Assembly: GCF_014196745.1 (NCBI RefSeq)
Contig: NZ_JACIEH010000003.1
Location: 744,001-808,000 of the forward strand
Length of the DNA stretch: 64,000 bases
Source of the DNA: Sphingomonas kyeonggiensis
Lineage (GTDB): Bacteria; Pseudomonadota; Alphaproteobacteria; Sphingomonadales; Sphingomonadaceae
Direction: 5' to 3'
Shown here: one piece after another, positions 24,125 through 33,361 of the stretch
How the letters are laid out: every line of letters begins with the position of its first letter
Position numbering within the stretch: the stretch's first letter is position 1
The notes under the pieces: generated by a model
What the model was told of the DNA's origin: nothing
Database searches by the model: none
What the model saw: only the letters and a program-made list of their open reading frames with translations
Translations under genes and position numbers: made by a program

Positions 24125-24883
24125 GTGCTCGATCCCTCCACCCTGATCTTCCCGCTTGCCGCCGGCGTGCTCGGCGGCGTGATGAACGCGCTGGCGGGGG
24201 GCGGGACCTTCGCGACCCTGCCTGCGCTGATCGCGCTGGGCCTGCCTTCGAACATCGCCAATGCGACCTCGAACGTCGCGCTGCTGCCCGGTGCCGGGGC
24301 GAGCGCCTGGACCTATCGCGACGAGCTGGCGCCGGTCGGCGGCATGTCGGTGCGTTGGCTCGCCGCGATCACCTTTGCCGGCGGGCTGGTCGGCAGTGCG
24401 CTGCTGGTGATCACGCCTTCGCGCGCCTTCGACATGATCATCCCCTGGCTGCTGCTCTTCGCCTTCGTCGTGATGGTGTTCGGCAAGCGCGCGTCGGACT
24501 GGCTGCACGCGCGCGTCACCATCGGGCCGCGCACCCTGGTCACCACGCAGAGCCTGCTCGGTGTCTATGGCGGCTATTTCGGCGGCGGGGTCGGGCTGAT
24601 CACCACCGCGGTCTACGGCCTGCTCGCCGGCGCCGATCCGCGCTCGCTCTTCTCGATCCGCACGCTGATGCTCGCGGTCGCCAATTTCGCCGCGGCCTTC
24701 GTGTTCGTCGGCATGGGGATGGTGCACTGGTCGGCCTGCCTGCCGATGCTGCTCGGCGGTGTGCTGGGCGGATGGCTCGGCGCGCATGTCGGCAAGCGGC
24801 TGCCGCACGATCTGGTGCGAATCTGGACCTTGCTGGTCACCGCGGCGACGACCATAGTCTTCTTCCTACGCGCCTACGGATGA
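24125..24883 (+). CDS. TSUP/TauE-family sulfite or sulfonate exporter-like permease
   Basis: The protein has 252 residues. The start is the GTG at 24125, directly behind a very strong site (GGGAAGGGGAGGC); no ATG fits. The TauE/SafE duplicated pattern is visible: MNALAGGGTFATLPALIALG near residue 20, with GGYFGGGVGLITTAV repeated near 148. There are seven to eight hydrophobic helices. TSUP proteins move sulfite, sulfonates or related anions across the inner membrane. It is the first gene of a run with a b-type cytochrome and a molybdopterin oxidoreductase, which supports a sulfur-compound context. Confidence 0.85.
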   Translation: MLDPSTLIFPLAAGVLGGVMNALAGGGTFATLPALIALGLPSNIANATSNVALLPGAGASAWTYRDELAPVGGMSVRWLAAITFAGGLVGSALLVITPSRAFDMIIPWLLLFAFVVMVFGKRASDWLHARVTIGPRTLVTTQSLLGVYGGYFGGGVGLITTAVYGLLAGADPRSLFSIRTLMLAVANFAAAFVFVGMGMVHWSACLPMLLGGVLGGWLGAHVGKRLPHDLVRIWTLLVTAATTIVFFLRAYG

Positions 24884-24901
24884 TCGGCTGAGCAGGAACA
24901 C

Positions 24902-25591
24902 ATGCAGGTTTATCGCCACCGGCTGATCACGCGCATCTGGCACTGGATCAATGCGCTCGCGGTGCTGGTCATGATCCCCAGCGGGCTGATGATCTTCAAC
25001 GCCCATCCGCGCCTCTATTGGGGCAATTACGGCGCGAATTTCGACCAGGCCTGGCTCAAGCTGCCGCAATGGCCGGGCTGGCTGACCCTGCCCTCCACCT
25101 ATGACCTGGCCGGGGCGCGGCACTGGCATCTGTTCTTCGCGCTCGTTCTCGCCTTCTCGCTGCTGGTCTATCTGCTGTGGAGCCTCGCCAACCGGCACCT
25201 CCAGCGCGACCTGCGCATCCGCCGTGCCGAGCTGAACGCCGCGCATGTCGTCGGGGACCTCGAGGCGCATTGGCAGATGCGCTTCCACGATCCCGCCGAT
25301 CCGCGCGCCTATAATCTCTTCCAGAAGCTCAGCTATGCGTTGGTGCTGTTTGTGCTGCTGCCGCTGCTGATCCTCACCGGCCTGGCCCTGGCCCCGGCGA
25401 TGTGGCCCTGGATCGCCGACATGTTCGGCGGGCGCCAGTCGGCCCGCTCGCTCCACTTCATCGCGATGGCGCTGACGAGCGGCTTCGTGGTGGTGCACCT
25501 GACGCTGGTGATCCTGGCGGGCCCGATCAACGAGGTGCGATCGATGATCACCGGCTGGTGGAAACTGCCCGAGGGGGAGCCGGCGGAATGA
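24902..25591 (+). CDS. Membrane b-type cytochrome (Ni/Fe-hydrogenase/b561-like)
   Basis: The protein has 229 residues with four membrane helices. RLITRIWHWINALAVLVM carries the first conserved His, and further His lie in GARHWHLFFALVL, LHFIAMALTSG and VVVHLTLVI, suiting two haem b groups. This is the cytochrome b561/hydrogenase-1 b-subunit fold that links a periplasmic oxidoreductase to the quinone pool. It begins 18 bases after the permease and overlaps the molybdopterin gene by 4 bases (ATGA), so the cytochrome is almost certainly its redox partner. Confidence 0.85.
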   Translation: MQVYRHRLITRIWHWINALAVLVMIPSGLMIFNAHPRLYWGNYGANFDQAWLKLPQWPGWLTLPSTYDLAGARHWHLFFALVLAFSLLVYLLWSLANRHLQRDLRIRRAELNAAHVVGDLEAHWQMRFHDPADPRAYNLFQKLSYALVLFVLLPLLILTGLALAPAMWPWIADMFGGRQSARSLHFIAMALTSGFVVVHLTLVILAGPINEVRSMITGWWKLPEGEPAE

Positions 25592-26325
25592 TCACGCGGC
25601 GCAATCTGATCGTCACCGGCGGCGCCACGCTGCTTGCGGGCTGCGACGCCTGGAGCAACAGCCCGATATTGCTGAGCGCGGAGGAGGCGAACCGCTATCT
25701 CCAGCGCTCGGTCACCGGCCGCGCGGCGCTGGCGCGCGAGTTCCGCCCGGACCAGCGCAGCCCGCGTTTCCGGACCAACGGCACCGCCAATCCGAACACG
25801 CCCGAGTACAATGCGCTCGCCGCCAATGGCTTTGCCGACTGGCGGCTGCAGGTCGGCGGGATGGTCCAGCGGCCGCTGTCGCTCAGCCTGGCGCAGCTGC
25901 GCGCCTTGCCCCAGCGCGCCCAGATCACCCGCCACGATTGCGTCGAGGGGTGGAGCGCGATCGGCAAGTGGCAGGGGCCGCAGCTCGAGCAGGTCCTCCG
26001 CCTCGCGGGGCTCCGGGACGGCGCCCGCTACATCGTATTTCACTGCGCCGACGTGTTTGGCCAGCGGAAGATCCCCTATTACGAATCCATCGACCTCATC
26101 GATGCCTTCCATCCCCAGACGATCCTCGCCTGGTCGATGAACGACACTCCGCTGGGCGTCGGGCACGGCGCACCCCTGCGTCTCAGGGTCGAGCGTCAAC
26201 TCGGCTACAAGCACGCCAAATATGTCATGCGGATCGAGGCGGTGGCGAGCCTGGACGGGATCGGCCGCGGCAAGGGCGGCTTCTGGGAGGATATCGCCGG
26301 CTACGAATGGTACGCCGGCATCTGA
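25588..26325 (+). CDS. Periplasmic molybdopterin-dependent oxidoreductase (sulfite oxidase/MsrP fold)
   Basis: The protein has 245 residues. The N-terminus MITRRNLIVTGGATLLAGCD combines a twin-Arg motif with a lipobox-like LAGC, so the protein is probably Tat-exported and possibly lipid-anchored. The molybdenum-ligating Cys is Cys118 in RHDCVEGWSAIGKW, as in sulfite oxidase/YedY enzymes, and AWSMNDTPLGVGHGAPLRL is the conserved second signature. It has a single oxidoreductase domain without the dimerisation domain of eukaryotic sulfite oxidase. Together with the cytochrome it should pass electrons to or from quinones; the substrate (sulfite, sulfoxide or other) is not decided by sequence. A typical MsrQ partner is absent. 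Confidence 0.85.
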   Translation: MITRRNLIVTGGATLLAGCDAWSNSPILLSAEEANRYLQRSVTGRAALAREFRPDQRSPRFRTNGTANPNTPEYNALAANGFADWRLQVGGMVQRPLSLSLAQLRALPQRAQITRHDCVEGWSAIGKWQGPQLEQVLRLAGLRDGARYIVFHCADVFGQRKIPYYESIDLIDAFHPQTILAWSMNDTPLGVGHGAPLRLRVERQLGYKHAKYVMRIEAVASLDGIGRGKGGFWEDIAGYEWYAGI

Positions 26326-26426
26326 TTATGTCGGATTCTTCGCAGTCGCGGAAATATTGCGGAAATCGCGTATATCCCTAAGTTGCGTACGGGGGCTGTT
26401 GACCTCGCAAGGTGGGTGACGGCTGA

Positions 26427-27680
26427 ATGGCGTTGATTGATCGATTTTTCGCACGCGCAGTGAAGCGCGGACAACTCACCGTCATCCACGCGGATGGCAC
26501 CCAGCAGAGCTTCGGCGAACCCGATCCCGCGCTCAAGCCGGTAACGATCCGATTCGGAGCGGGTGCGACGCGGCGTATCCTGCGCGATCCGTCGCTCGGC
26601 GCTGCCGAGGCGTTCATGGACGGTGACATCGACATCGTCGAAGGTGAGGTCCTCGACCTGCTGATCCTCTTCGCGGCGAACAATCGCTGGGAGGACGACA
26701 ATTCGGTGCTGATGCCGAGCACGCTCAAGAAGGTGACGGACAAGCTGGCGTTCCGCCTCGGGCGGATCAACATGCAGCGCCGCTCGAAGAAGAACGTCGC
26801 GCATCACTACGACCTGTCGGGCAAGCTCTACGATCTCTTCCTCGACACCGACCGCCAATATAGCTGCGCCTATTTCAGCGCCCCCGGCATCAGCCTGGAA
26901 CAGGCCCAGCTCGACAAGAAGGCGCACATCGTCGCCAAGCTGGCGATCGAGCCGGGCATGAAGGTGCTCGACATCGGCTGCGGCTGGGGCGGCATGGCGC
27001 TCTACATCCACCAGAAGACCGGCGCCGAGGTGCTGGGCGTCACCTTGTCGGAGGAGCAGCTCAAGGTCGCTCGCCAGCGCGCCCTCGATGCCGGCGTGGC
27101 GGACAAGGTGAAGTTCGAGCTGATCGACTATCGCAACCTGACCGGCGCGTTCGACCGTATCGTCTCGGTCGGCATGTTCGAACATGTCGGCACGCCGCAC
27201 TACCGCACCTTCTTCCGCAAGGTCCGCGAGCTGCTGACGCCGGAAGGCGTGATGCTGCTCCACACGATCGGCCGCGCCGGCGGACCCGGCGTCACCGACA
27301 CCTTCACGCTCAAGTACATCTTCCCCGGCGGCTATATCCCGGCGCTGTCCGAGATCGCCAAGGGCTATGAAGGCCTGCGCTACTTCATGACCGATGTGGA
27401 GGTGCTGCGCCTCCATTACGCCGAGACGCTCAAGCATTGGTACGAGCGCACCGTCGCAGCGCGCGACGCGATCATCGGCCTGTACGACGAGCGCTTCTAT
27501 CGCATGTGGTGCTTCTACCTGGCCGGCTGCTACGTCAGCTTCCAATATGGCGGCCTGGTAAACTACCAGCTGCAATTCTCGCGCTCGCGCGACGCGCTGC
27601 CGCTCAGCCGCGACTATATGTTCGACGGCGAGCGCGAGCTGCGCGAGCCGCACAAGGTGACGCTGCGTCAGGCCGGATAG
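26427..27680 (+). CDS. cfa: Cyclopropane-fatty-acyl-phospholipid synthase family methyltransferase
   Basis: The protein has 417 residues. It adds a methylene from SAM across double bonds of phospholipid acyl chains. The SAM motif VLDIGCGWGGMALYI lies near residue 182; ahead of it is HHYDLSGKLYDLFLDTDRQY, followed by SCAYF, the CFA signature. FERxxSVGMFEHVG-type sequence (VSVGMFEHVGTPHY) completes the site. The N-terminal 100 residues are the CFA-specific lipid-binding region. The 3' end overlaps the convergent DUF1801 gene by 13 bases. Confidence 0.92.
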   Translation: MALIDRFFARAVKRGQLTVIHADGTQQSFGEPDPALKPVTIRFGAGATRRILRDPSLGAAEAFMDGDIDIVEGEVLDLLILFAANNRWEDDNSVLMPSTLKKVTDKLAFRLGRINMQRRSKKNVAHHYDLSGKLYDLFLDTDRQYSCAYFSAPGISLEQAQLDKKAHIVAKLAIEPGMKVLDIGCGWGGMALYIHQKTGAEVLGVTLSEEQLKVARQRALDAGVADKVKFELIDYRNLTGAFDRIVSVGMFEHVGTPHYRTFFRKVRELLTPEGVMLLHTIGRAGGPGVTDTFTLKYIFPGGYIPALSEIAKGYEGLRYFMTDVEVLRLHYAETLKHWYERTVAARDAIIGLYDERFYRMWCFYLAGCYVSFQYGGLVNYQLQFSRSRDALPLSRDYMFDGERELREPHKVTLRQAG

Positions 27681-28087
27681 GTCGCGTCCATATGGGCGAT
27701 GGCGGTGCGGGTGATCTCCTCCAGCACCGCCAGGTCCACATCAGCCAGCTTCTTGACGTAAAGGCAGCTCTTGCCCGTCTTGTGCTTGCCAAGCCGGGCG
27801 AGCAGGGGCTCCTGATCGGGCTTGCCGGTCAGCACGTACAGGACCAGCTCGGCCTTGCGCGGGCTGAAGCCGATCCGGCACATCTCGCCCGAATGGCCGC
27901 TGTCATAGGTATAGCGGTAGCTGCCGAAGCCGATGATCGTCGGCCCCCACATTCGGGGTTCCTCGCCGGTCAGCCGCTGCAGCATCTCGCGGACGATCTC
28001 GGCATCGGCACGCCGCACGGGATCGGGTACCGCGGCGATGAAGTCCGCGACCTTCACTTCGGTCGCCCTCGTCTTGAGCTCGGCCAT
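27668..28087 (-). CDS. DUF1801-domain protein
   Basis: The protein has 139 residues. The pattern VADFIAAVPDPVRRADAEIV, then MWGPTIIGFGSYRY and ELVLYVLTG, matches DUF1801 (YdhG-like) proteins, small cytoplasmic folds of unknown function. The start at 28087 (MAELKTRATEV) is preferred over an upstream ATG at 28117 because it is preceded by GGAGGGACGA. Its last 13 bases overlap the convergent cfa gene, and it diverges from argG. Confidence 0.85.
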   Translation of the reverse strand: MAELKTRATEVKVADFIAAVPDPVRRADAEIVREMLQRLTGEEPRMWGPTIIGFGSYRYTYDSGHSGEMCRIGFSPRKAELVLYVLTGKPDQEPLLARLGKHKTGKSCLYVKKLADVDLAVLEEITRTAIAHMDATYPA

Positions 28088-28197
28088 TCGTCCCTCCATG
28101 TCCGTCAGGCATAGCATGCTCTGGCCACAAAACTTGCGGAAGCGGCGCGTGGACCCTAGAGCGCCCCGGTTTTCCCAGAATGTTCCCGGAGTCGCCC

Positions 28198-29415
<1,218 letters not shown>

Positions 29416-29503
29416 TATCGGCAGACTCCGCTTCGGACCTTTCTTGCGTCCGTTGCGGAGCCGCCATGCTATCGTTTCCTCCGGGTGATGATCCGGAGGG
29501 GCG

Positions 29504-30358
29504 ATGATTCTGCGAAGAATGGCGACGCTATGGGCGTGCGCCGCACTGTTGGCGGCCACCGCCTGCCATGCGCAGTCCAGTGACGCGCGAAGCTTTGCGG
29601 CCGGAATGATCGCCCAGATCAAGCAGCGATCGCCCGGGGTCGAAATCGTTCAGCAGGACGATCCACTGTCGATCTCGCTCAAGGGCGGCGGCTGGAAGGA
29701 GGAGGCGACTCTCAACTTCCACCGCATCTATGGCTATTGCCAGAAGGCGACGCCGGCGGACTGCGCCGCGACCCGCACCGAATTCCTCGACAAGATCCTG
29801 GCGCATTCCGCACCACCGGCATTCACGGCCGCGTCGTTGCGCTTGGCGGTGCGTGACGCCCAATATGTCGGCTATGTCCGCCAGCTCGAGAAGGGCGCTC
29901 CTCTGATCCTGGCCGAGCCGATCGGCGAGGATTTGTTCGCAGTGCTGGTTTCCGATTCGGCGGAGACGGTCGCGTTGGTGACGCCCGACAAGCTGCTGAC
30001 GCTCGGCATGACGCGCGACCAAGCATGGCGGCGCGCCTGGGACCAGACCAGGGCCGCACTGCCGCCGCTGCCCGAGGGTACGGCGCTGGCGACGAACGCG
30101 ATGGTGTTCCAGGATCAGGAATATCTCGCGAGCATGCTGATCGACGGCAAGGCATGGCGGAGCATCGCCGCGAAGGCCGGCCCTGACCTGTTCGTGACCG
30201 TCGTTGCCGACAATTACGTCTTTGTCGGTTTGATGCCGGACGGCCCGGACCTTGCCAAGTTCAGGCAGACTGTGCGCGAGGATTGCGAGAGCCAGCCGCG
30301 CTGCATCTCGCCCAATCTCTACCGGTTCCGCGAAGGCCGCTGGATCGTGTCGCGCTGA
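29504..30358 (+). CDS. Putative lipoprotein, hypothetical
   Basis: The protein has 284 residues. GGAGGGGCG precedes the ATG. The N-terminus MILRRMATLWACAALLAATAC contains a lipobox-like LAATAC, so it is probably a lipoprotein; a second Cys follows soon after. The body is mixed alpha/beta with no catalytic motif I recognise. The arrangement (VEIVQQDDPLSISLKGGG, VLVSDSAETVALVTPDKL) is faintly like DUF1444 proteins, too weak to assign. It stands alone between argG and the Vgb-like gene. Confidence 0.65.
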   Translation: MILRRMATLWACAALLAATACHAQSSDARSFAAGMIAQIKQRSPGVEIVQQDDPLSISLKGGGWKEEATLNFHRIYGYCQKATPADCAATRTEFLDKILAHSAPPAFTAASLRLAVRDAQYVGYVRQLEKGAPLILAEPIGEDLFAVLVSDSAETVALVTPDKLLTLGMTRDQAWRRAWDQTRAALPPLPEGTALATNAMVFQDQEYLASMLIDGKAWRSIAAKAGPDLFVTVVADNYVFVGLMPDGPDLAKFRQTVREDCESQPRCISPNLYRFREGRWIVSR

Positions 30359-30458
30359 CCGGCGGGATATTGCCGAAACCGATGCTTCTCCCGGTGACTG
30401 CGCATTGCGGGGCTGTCGGACCAAGCATAGCTTCCTCGCGACTTTCGGGGGACTGGCC

Positions 30459-31589
30459 ATGCACGACATGACGATGCAGCATCACGATATGGGTCACATG
30501 GATCACGGTGGGGCGATCGACACCACGCCTTGCGCCGCCGGTCAGGTGATCGAATATCCGCTCGCCTGGCCCGGGGCGGCGCCGACCACCGGCTGCGCCG
30601 CCGCCGATTCCACCCATTGCTGCGTCGAGGGCGGCGGATCGACGCATGAGCTGGTCTATGATTGGCAGCATGGCGGGAAGGTCTTCTGGGTCTCGGGCCA
30701 GAATTACGACCATATCGCGCGCGTGACGCTCGACGGCCAGGCGACCTATTTCGCCATGCCGACGGGCAGCCTGCCGCATGGCATCAAGTTCGATCTTCAC
30801 GGACAGCTCTGGGTGACGTTCGAGGGGCATGGCCAGCTCGCCCGGATCGCCGAGGACGGCACGATCGCCCAGCTGGTCGATGTATGCCTCCACGGCCCCG
30901 GCATCGATCCGCCGATCAACACCCGGCCGCACGGGCTGGGCATCGGGCTGGACGGCGCCTTGTGGTTCACCGGCAAGCTCACCAACACCGTCGGCCGGGT
31001 CGATTCACACAGCTTCGAGGTCCGCCACTATGCATTGCCCACCCTGGGCGCGGTGCCGATCTATCTTTCGGCCGCCCCGGATGGCGCGATGTGGTGCACC
31101 GAGCTGACCAGCAGCAGGATCGCGCGAATCCCGGCCGAAGGGGGCGTGCCGGTCGAAATCGCGATCCCCACCGCCAACAGCCGCCCGATCGCCATCGTCC
31201 CCGGGCCGGACGGGCGCATGTGGTTCAGCGAGGAAGCCGGCGGCAAGGTCGGCCGGGTCGAGGCGGACGGCTCGATCACCGAATTCCCGGTGCCGCTCAC
31301 CGCGGCGAACGCGATCCTGGCGGGGCTGGCCTTTGACGATGCCGGCAATCTCTGGGTCCAGCAATATGTCAGCCCGCCGCCGACCGGGCCGGTTGCCGAC
31401 GACTATATCGTCCGCCTGTCCGCCGACATCCTCCATGCCGAGAAGGGCGATCTGAGTGGCGTCGATGTCCGCTATTATCGCGCACCGTCGCGCGGCACGG
31501 TGATGCACCGGATCACCCAGGGGCCGGACGGCGACATCTGGTTCAGCGAGCTCGGTATCAACCGGATCGGCAAGGTGCGGATTGCCTGA
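30459..31589 (+). CDS. Virginiamycin B lyase-like beta-propeller with Met/His-rich N-terminus
   Basis: The protein has 376 residues. GGGGGA is about 7 bases before the ATG. Residues 1-16 (MHDMTMQHHDMGHMDH) contain five Met and five His, like soft-metal-binding tails. A Cys-containing segment (DSTHCCVEGGG) follows, then a propeller of repeated blades (LPHGIKFDLHGQLWVTF, TRPHGLGIGLDGALWFTG, IVPGPDGRMWFSEEAGGKVG, ITQGPDGDIWFSELG). Vgb enzymes linearise streptogramin B by C-O lyase chemistry, but most relatives are uncharacterised SMP-30/NHL-type propellers. There is no signal peptide, so it is cytoplasmic as read. Confidence 0.78.
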   Translation: MHDMTMQHHDMGHMDHGGAIDTTPCAAGQVIEYPLAWPGAAPTTGCAAADSTHCCVEGGGSTHELVYDWQHGGKVFWVSGQNYDHIARVTLDGQATYFAMPTGSLPHGIKFDLHGQLWVTFEGHGQLARIAEDGTIAQLVDVCLHGPGIDPPINTRPHGLGIGLDGALWFTGKLTNTVGRVDSHSFEVRHYALPTLGAVPIYLSAAPDGAMWCTELTSSRIARIPAEGGVPVEIAIPTANSRPIAIVPGPDGRMWFSEEAGGKVGRVEADGSITEFPVPLTAANAILAGLAFDDAGNLWVQQYVSPPPTGPVADDYIVRLSADILHAEKGDLSGVDVRYYRAPSRGTVMHRITQGPDGDIWFSELGINRIGKVRIA

Positions 31590-31651
31590 AGCGACGCGCC
31601 CGGAGGGTGGCTCTAACGCAGGATTAACCAAACCAGCCTAGCGCTGGAGGC

Positions 31652-33361
31652 ATGGAAACGAGCCCGCCCCGAGCAGCGTGGCGCGACCTTGGTGTCGCGC
31701 TGCTGCTTGCCGTGGTGCTGAGCCTGGCCTGGACGCTGCGCGACTGGCAGAATCTCGCCGCGCTGCGCCTGCCCGATACGGACGACATGGTCCGCCTCCA
31801 GCAGGTCCGCGACTGGCTGGGCGGCCAGGCCTTTGCCGATCTCGCCCAGCATCGGCTCGGGCCGGCGCCAGGGCTCGAGATGCACTGGTCGCGGCTGGCC
31901 GATCTGGTGCCTGTCGGGCTGATCCTCCTGTTCACGCCGCTGCTCGGCGGTCACGGTGCCGAGCTTGCCGCGGTGATCCTCTCGCCGGCGCTGCTCTTCT
32001 TCGCCGCGCTGTTGCTGACCGGCGCCATCGCCCGCCGTCTGGGTGCGCCGTCGGCCACCGCGATCCTGCTTGCCGGGCTCGCCTATCCCGCGATCAGCCT
32101 GTTCATGCCCGGCCGGATCGATCACCACGCGCTGCAGATGGTGTTGCTCCTGCTGCTGGTGCGCGCGCTGCTCGGCACCGGCACGCTGCGCGCCGGGATC
32201 GTCGCGGCGCTGGCGGTGACGGCATCCCTGGTCATCGGGCTGGAGACCCTGCCGCTGCTCGGCGTGGCCGGGCTGGCGCTGGTGCTGCTCTGGGTGCTTG
32301 ACCGGCCCGGCAGCCTCGATCGGCTGGCGGGCTTCGGTTTCGCCCTGCCGATCGCCCTGGCCGGCGCCGGGGCGCTGTTCCGCACCAGCGGCTGGGACGT
32401 GATCGCCTGTGACGGCTTCACCGGGCTGGCTTGGCGCGCGGCGGAATGCGCGTCGCTCGCCCCGCTGGCACTGGCCCTGTTCGGGCTCGCCGGTCGACGG
32501 TCGCTGGGTGCCCGCGCCATCGCTGCCGCCATCGCCGGTGGCATGGCGGGTGTTGCGGTGCTGCTGCTCGCGCCGCAATGCCTGAACCCCTATGGCGCCG
32601 TCGATCCGGTCCTCGCTCGTATCTGGCTGGCCGAGGTCGGCGAGGCGCAGCCGCTCTTCGCCGCGCCGCCCACCAACGGCTTGGCCTATGCCGGGCTCGC
32701 CCTGGTCGGGCTGGCCGCCTCGCTCGCGATCGCCTGGCGCCGCCGAGAGGCGGGCTGGTGGATCCTGGTCTCGCTCCAGGCCGTCGCGCTGGCGGTGACG
32801 TTGCTCCAGCTGCGCGGCGCCTATCCCGCAGCGCTGCTGTCCGCCCCGGCGCTGGCGGTGATGATCGCCGCGGCGCGGGCGCGGAATGCGCTGGTGCTGG
32901 CCGGCGCCTGGATCGCGGCGACGGGTATCCTCTATCCGATCGCAGCGAGCAATCTGTTCCGCGCCGGGGCCGAATCCGGCCCGAGCTGCACCGGACCCGA
33001 CAGCCTGGTCCGGCTGGCTGCGCTGCCGCCCGGCCATCTGCTCGCGCCGTTCGATCTCGGCGCCTATGCGCTCGCCGCCACCCCGCATGGGGTGCTGGCA
33101 GCGCCCTATCATCGCAACAATCGGGGGAATCGTGCCATGACCGACTTCTTCACGGGTTCGCCCGCCCAATCGGAGGCGATCGCGCGGCAATGGGGCATCG
33201 ACTATGTCGCCTTCTGCCCGGGCGACCTCGATCCCTTCGTCAAGGCGGCCCCGCACGGCCTGGCCGAGGCACTGCGCGCCGGCACCGTGCCCGACTGGCT
33301 GGTGCCGGTCCGCTCCGACGGCGCACCGCTGCGCCTCTACCGGCTGGCGCCGCGCCACTGA
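31652..33361 (+). CDS. Polytopic membrane protein, GT-C/STT3-like
   Basis: The protein has 569 residues and about 11-12 hydrophobic helices. The first loop contains LRLPDTDDMVRLQQVRDWL, with an Asp-Asp pair like the catalytic loop of GT-C glycosyltransferases, then MHWSRLADL. PGRIDHHALQMVLLLLLV near residue 155 is a second conserved block. A soluble C-terminal part follows the helices. The topology and motifs suggest a lipid-linked-sugar transferase, but relatives are often mislabelled as AcrB-type proteins. The stop overlaps the next start by one base (TGATG). Confidence 0.7.
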   Translation: METSPPRAAWRDLGVALLLAVVLSLAWTLRDWQNLAALRLPDTDDMVRLQQVRDWLGGQAFADLAQHRLGPAPGLEMHWSRLADLVPVGLILLFTPLLGGHGAELAAVILSPALLFFAALLLTGAIARRLGAPSATAILLAGLAYPAISLFMPGRIDHHALQMVLLLLLVRALLGTGTLRAGIVAALAVTASLVIGLETLPLLGVAGLALVLLWVLDRPGSLDRLAGFGFALPIALAGAGALFRTSGWDVIACDGFTGLAWRAAECASLAPLALALFGLAGRRSLGARAIAAAIAGGMAGVAVLLLAPQCLNPYGAVDPVLARIWLAEVGEAQPLFAAPPTNGLAYAGLALVGLAASLAIAWRRREAGWWILVSLQAVALAVTLLQLRGAYPAALLSAPALAVMIAAARARNALVLAGAWIAATGILYPIAASNLFRAGAESGPSCTGPDSLVRLAALPPGHLLAPFDLGAYALAATPHGVLAAPYHRNNRGNRAMTDFFTGSPAQSEAIARQWGIDYVAFCPGDLDPFVKAAPHGLAEALRAGTVPDWLVPVRSDGAPLRLYRLAPRH

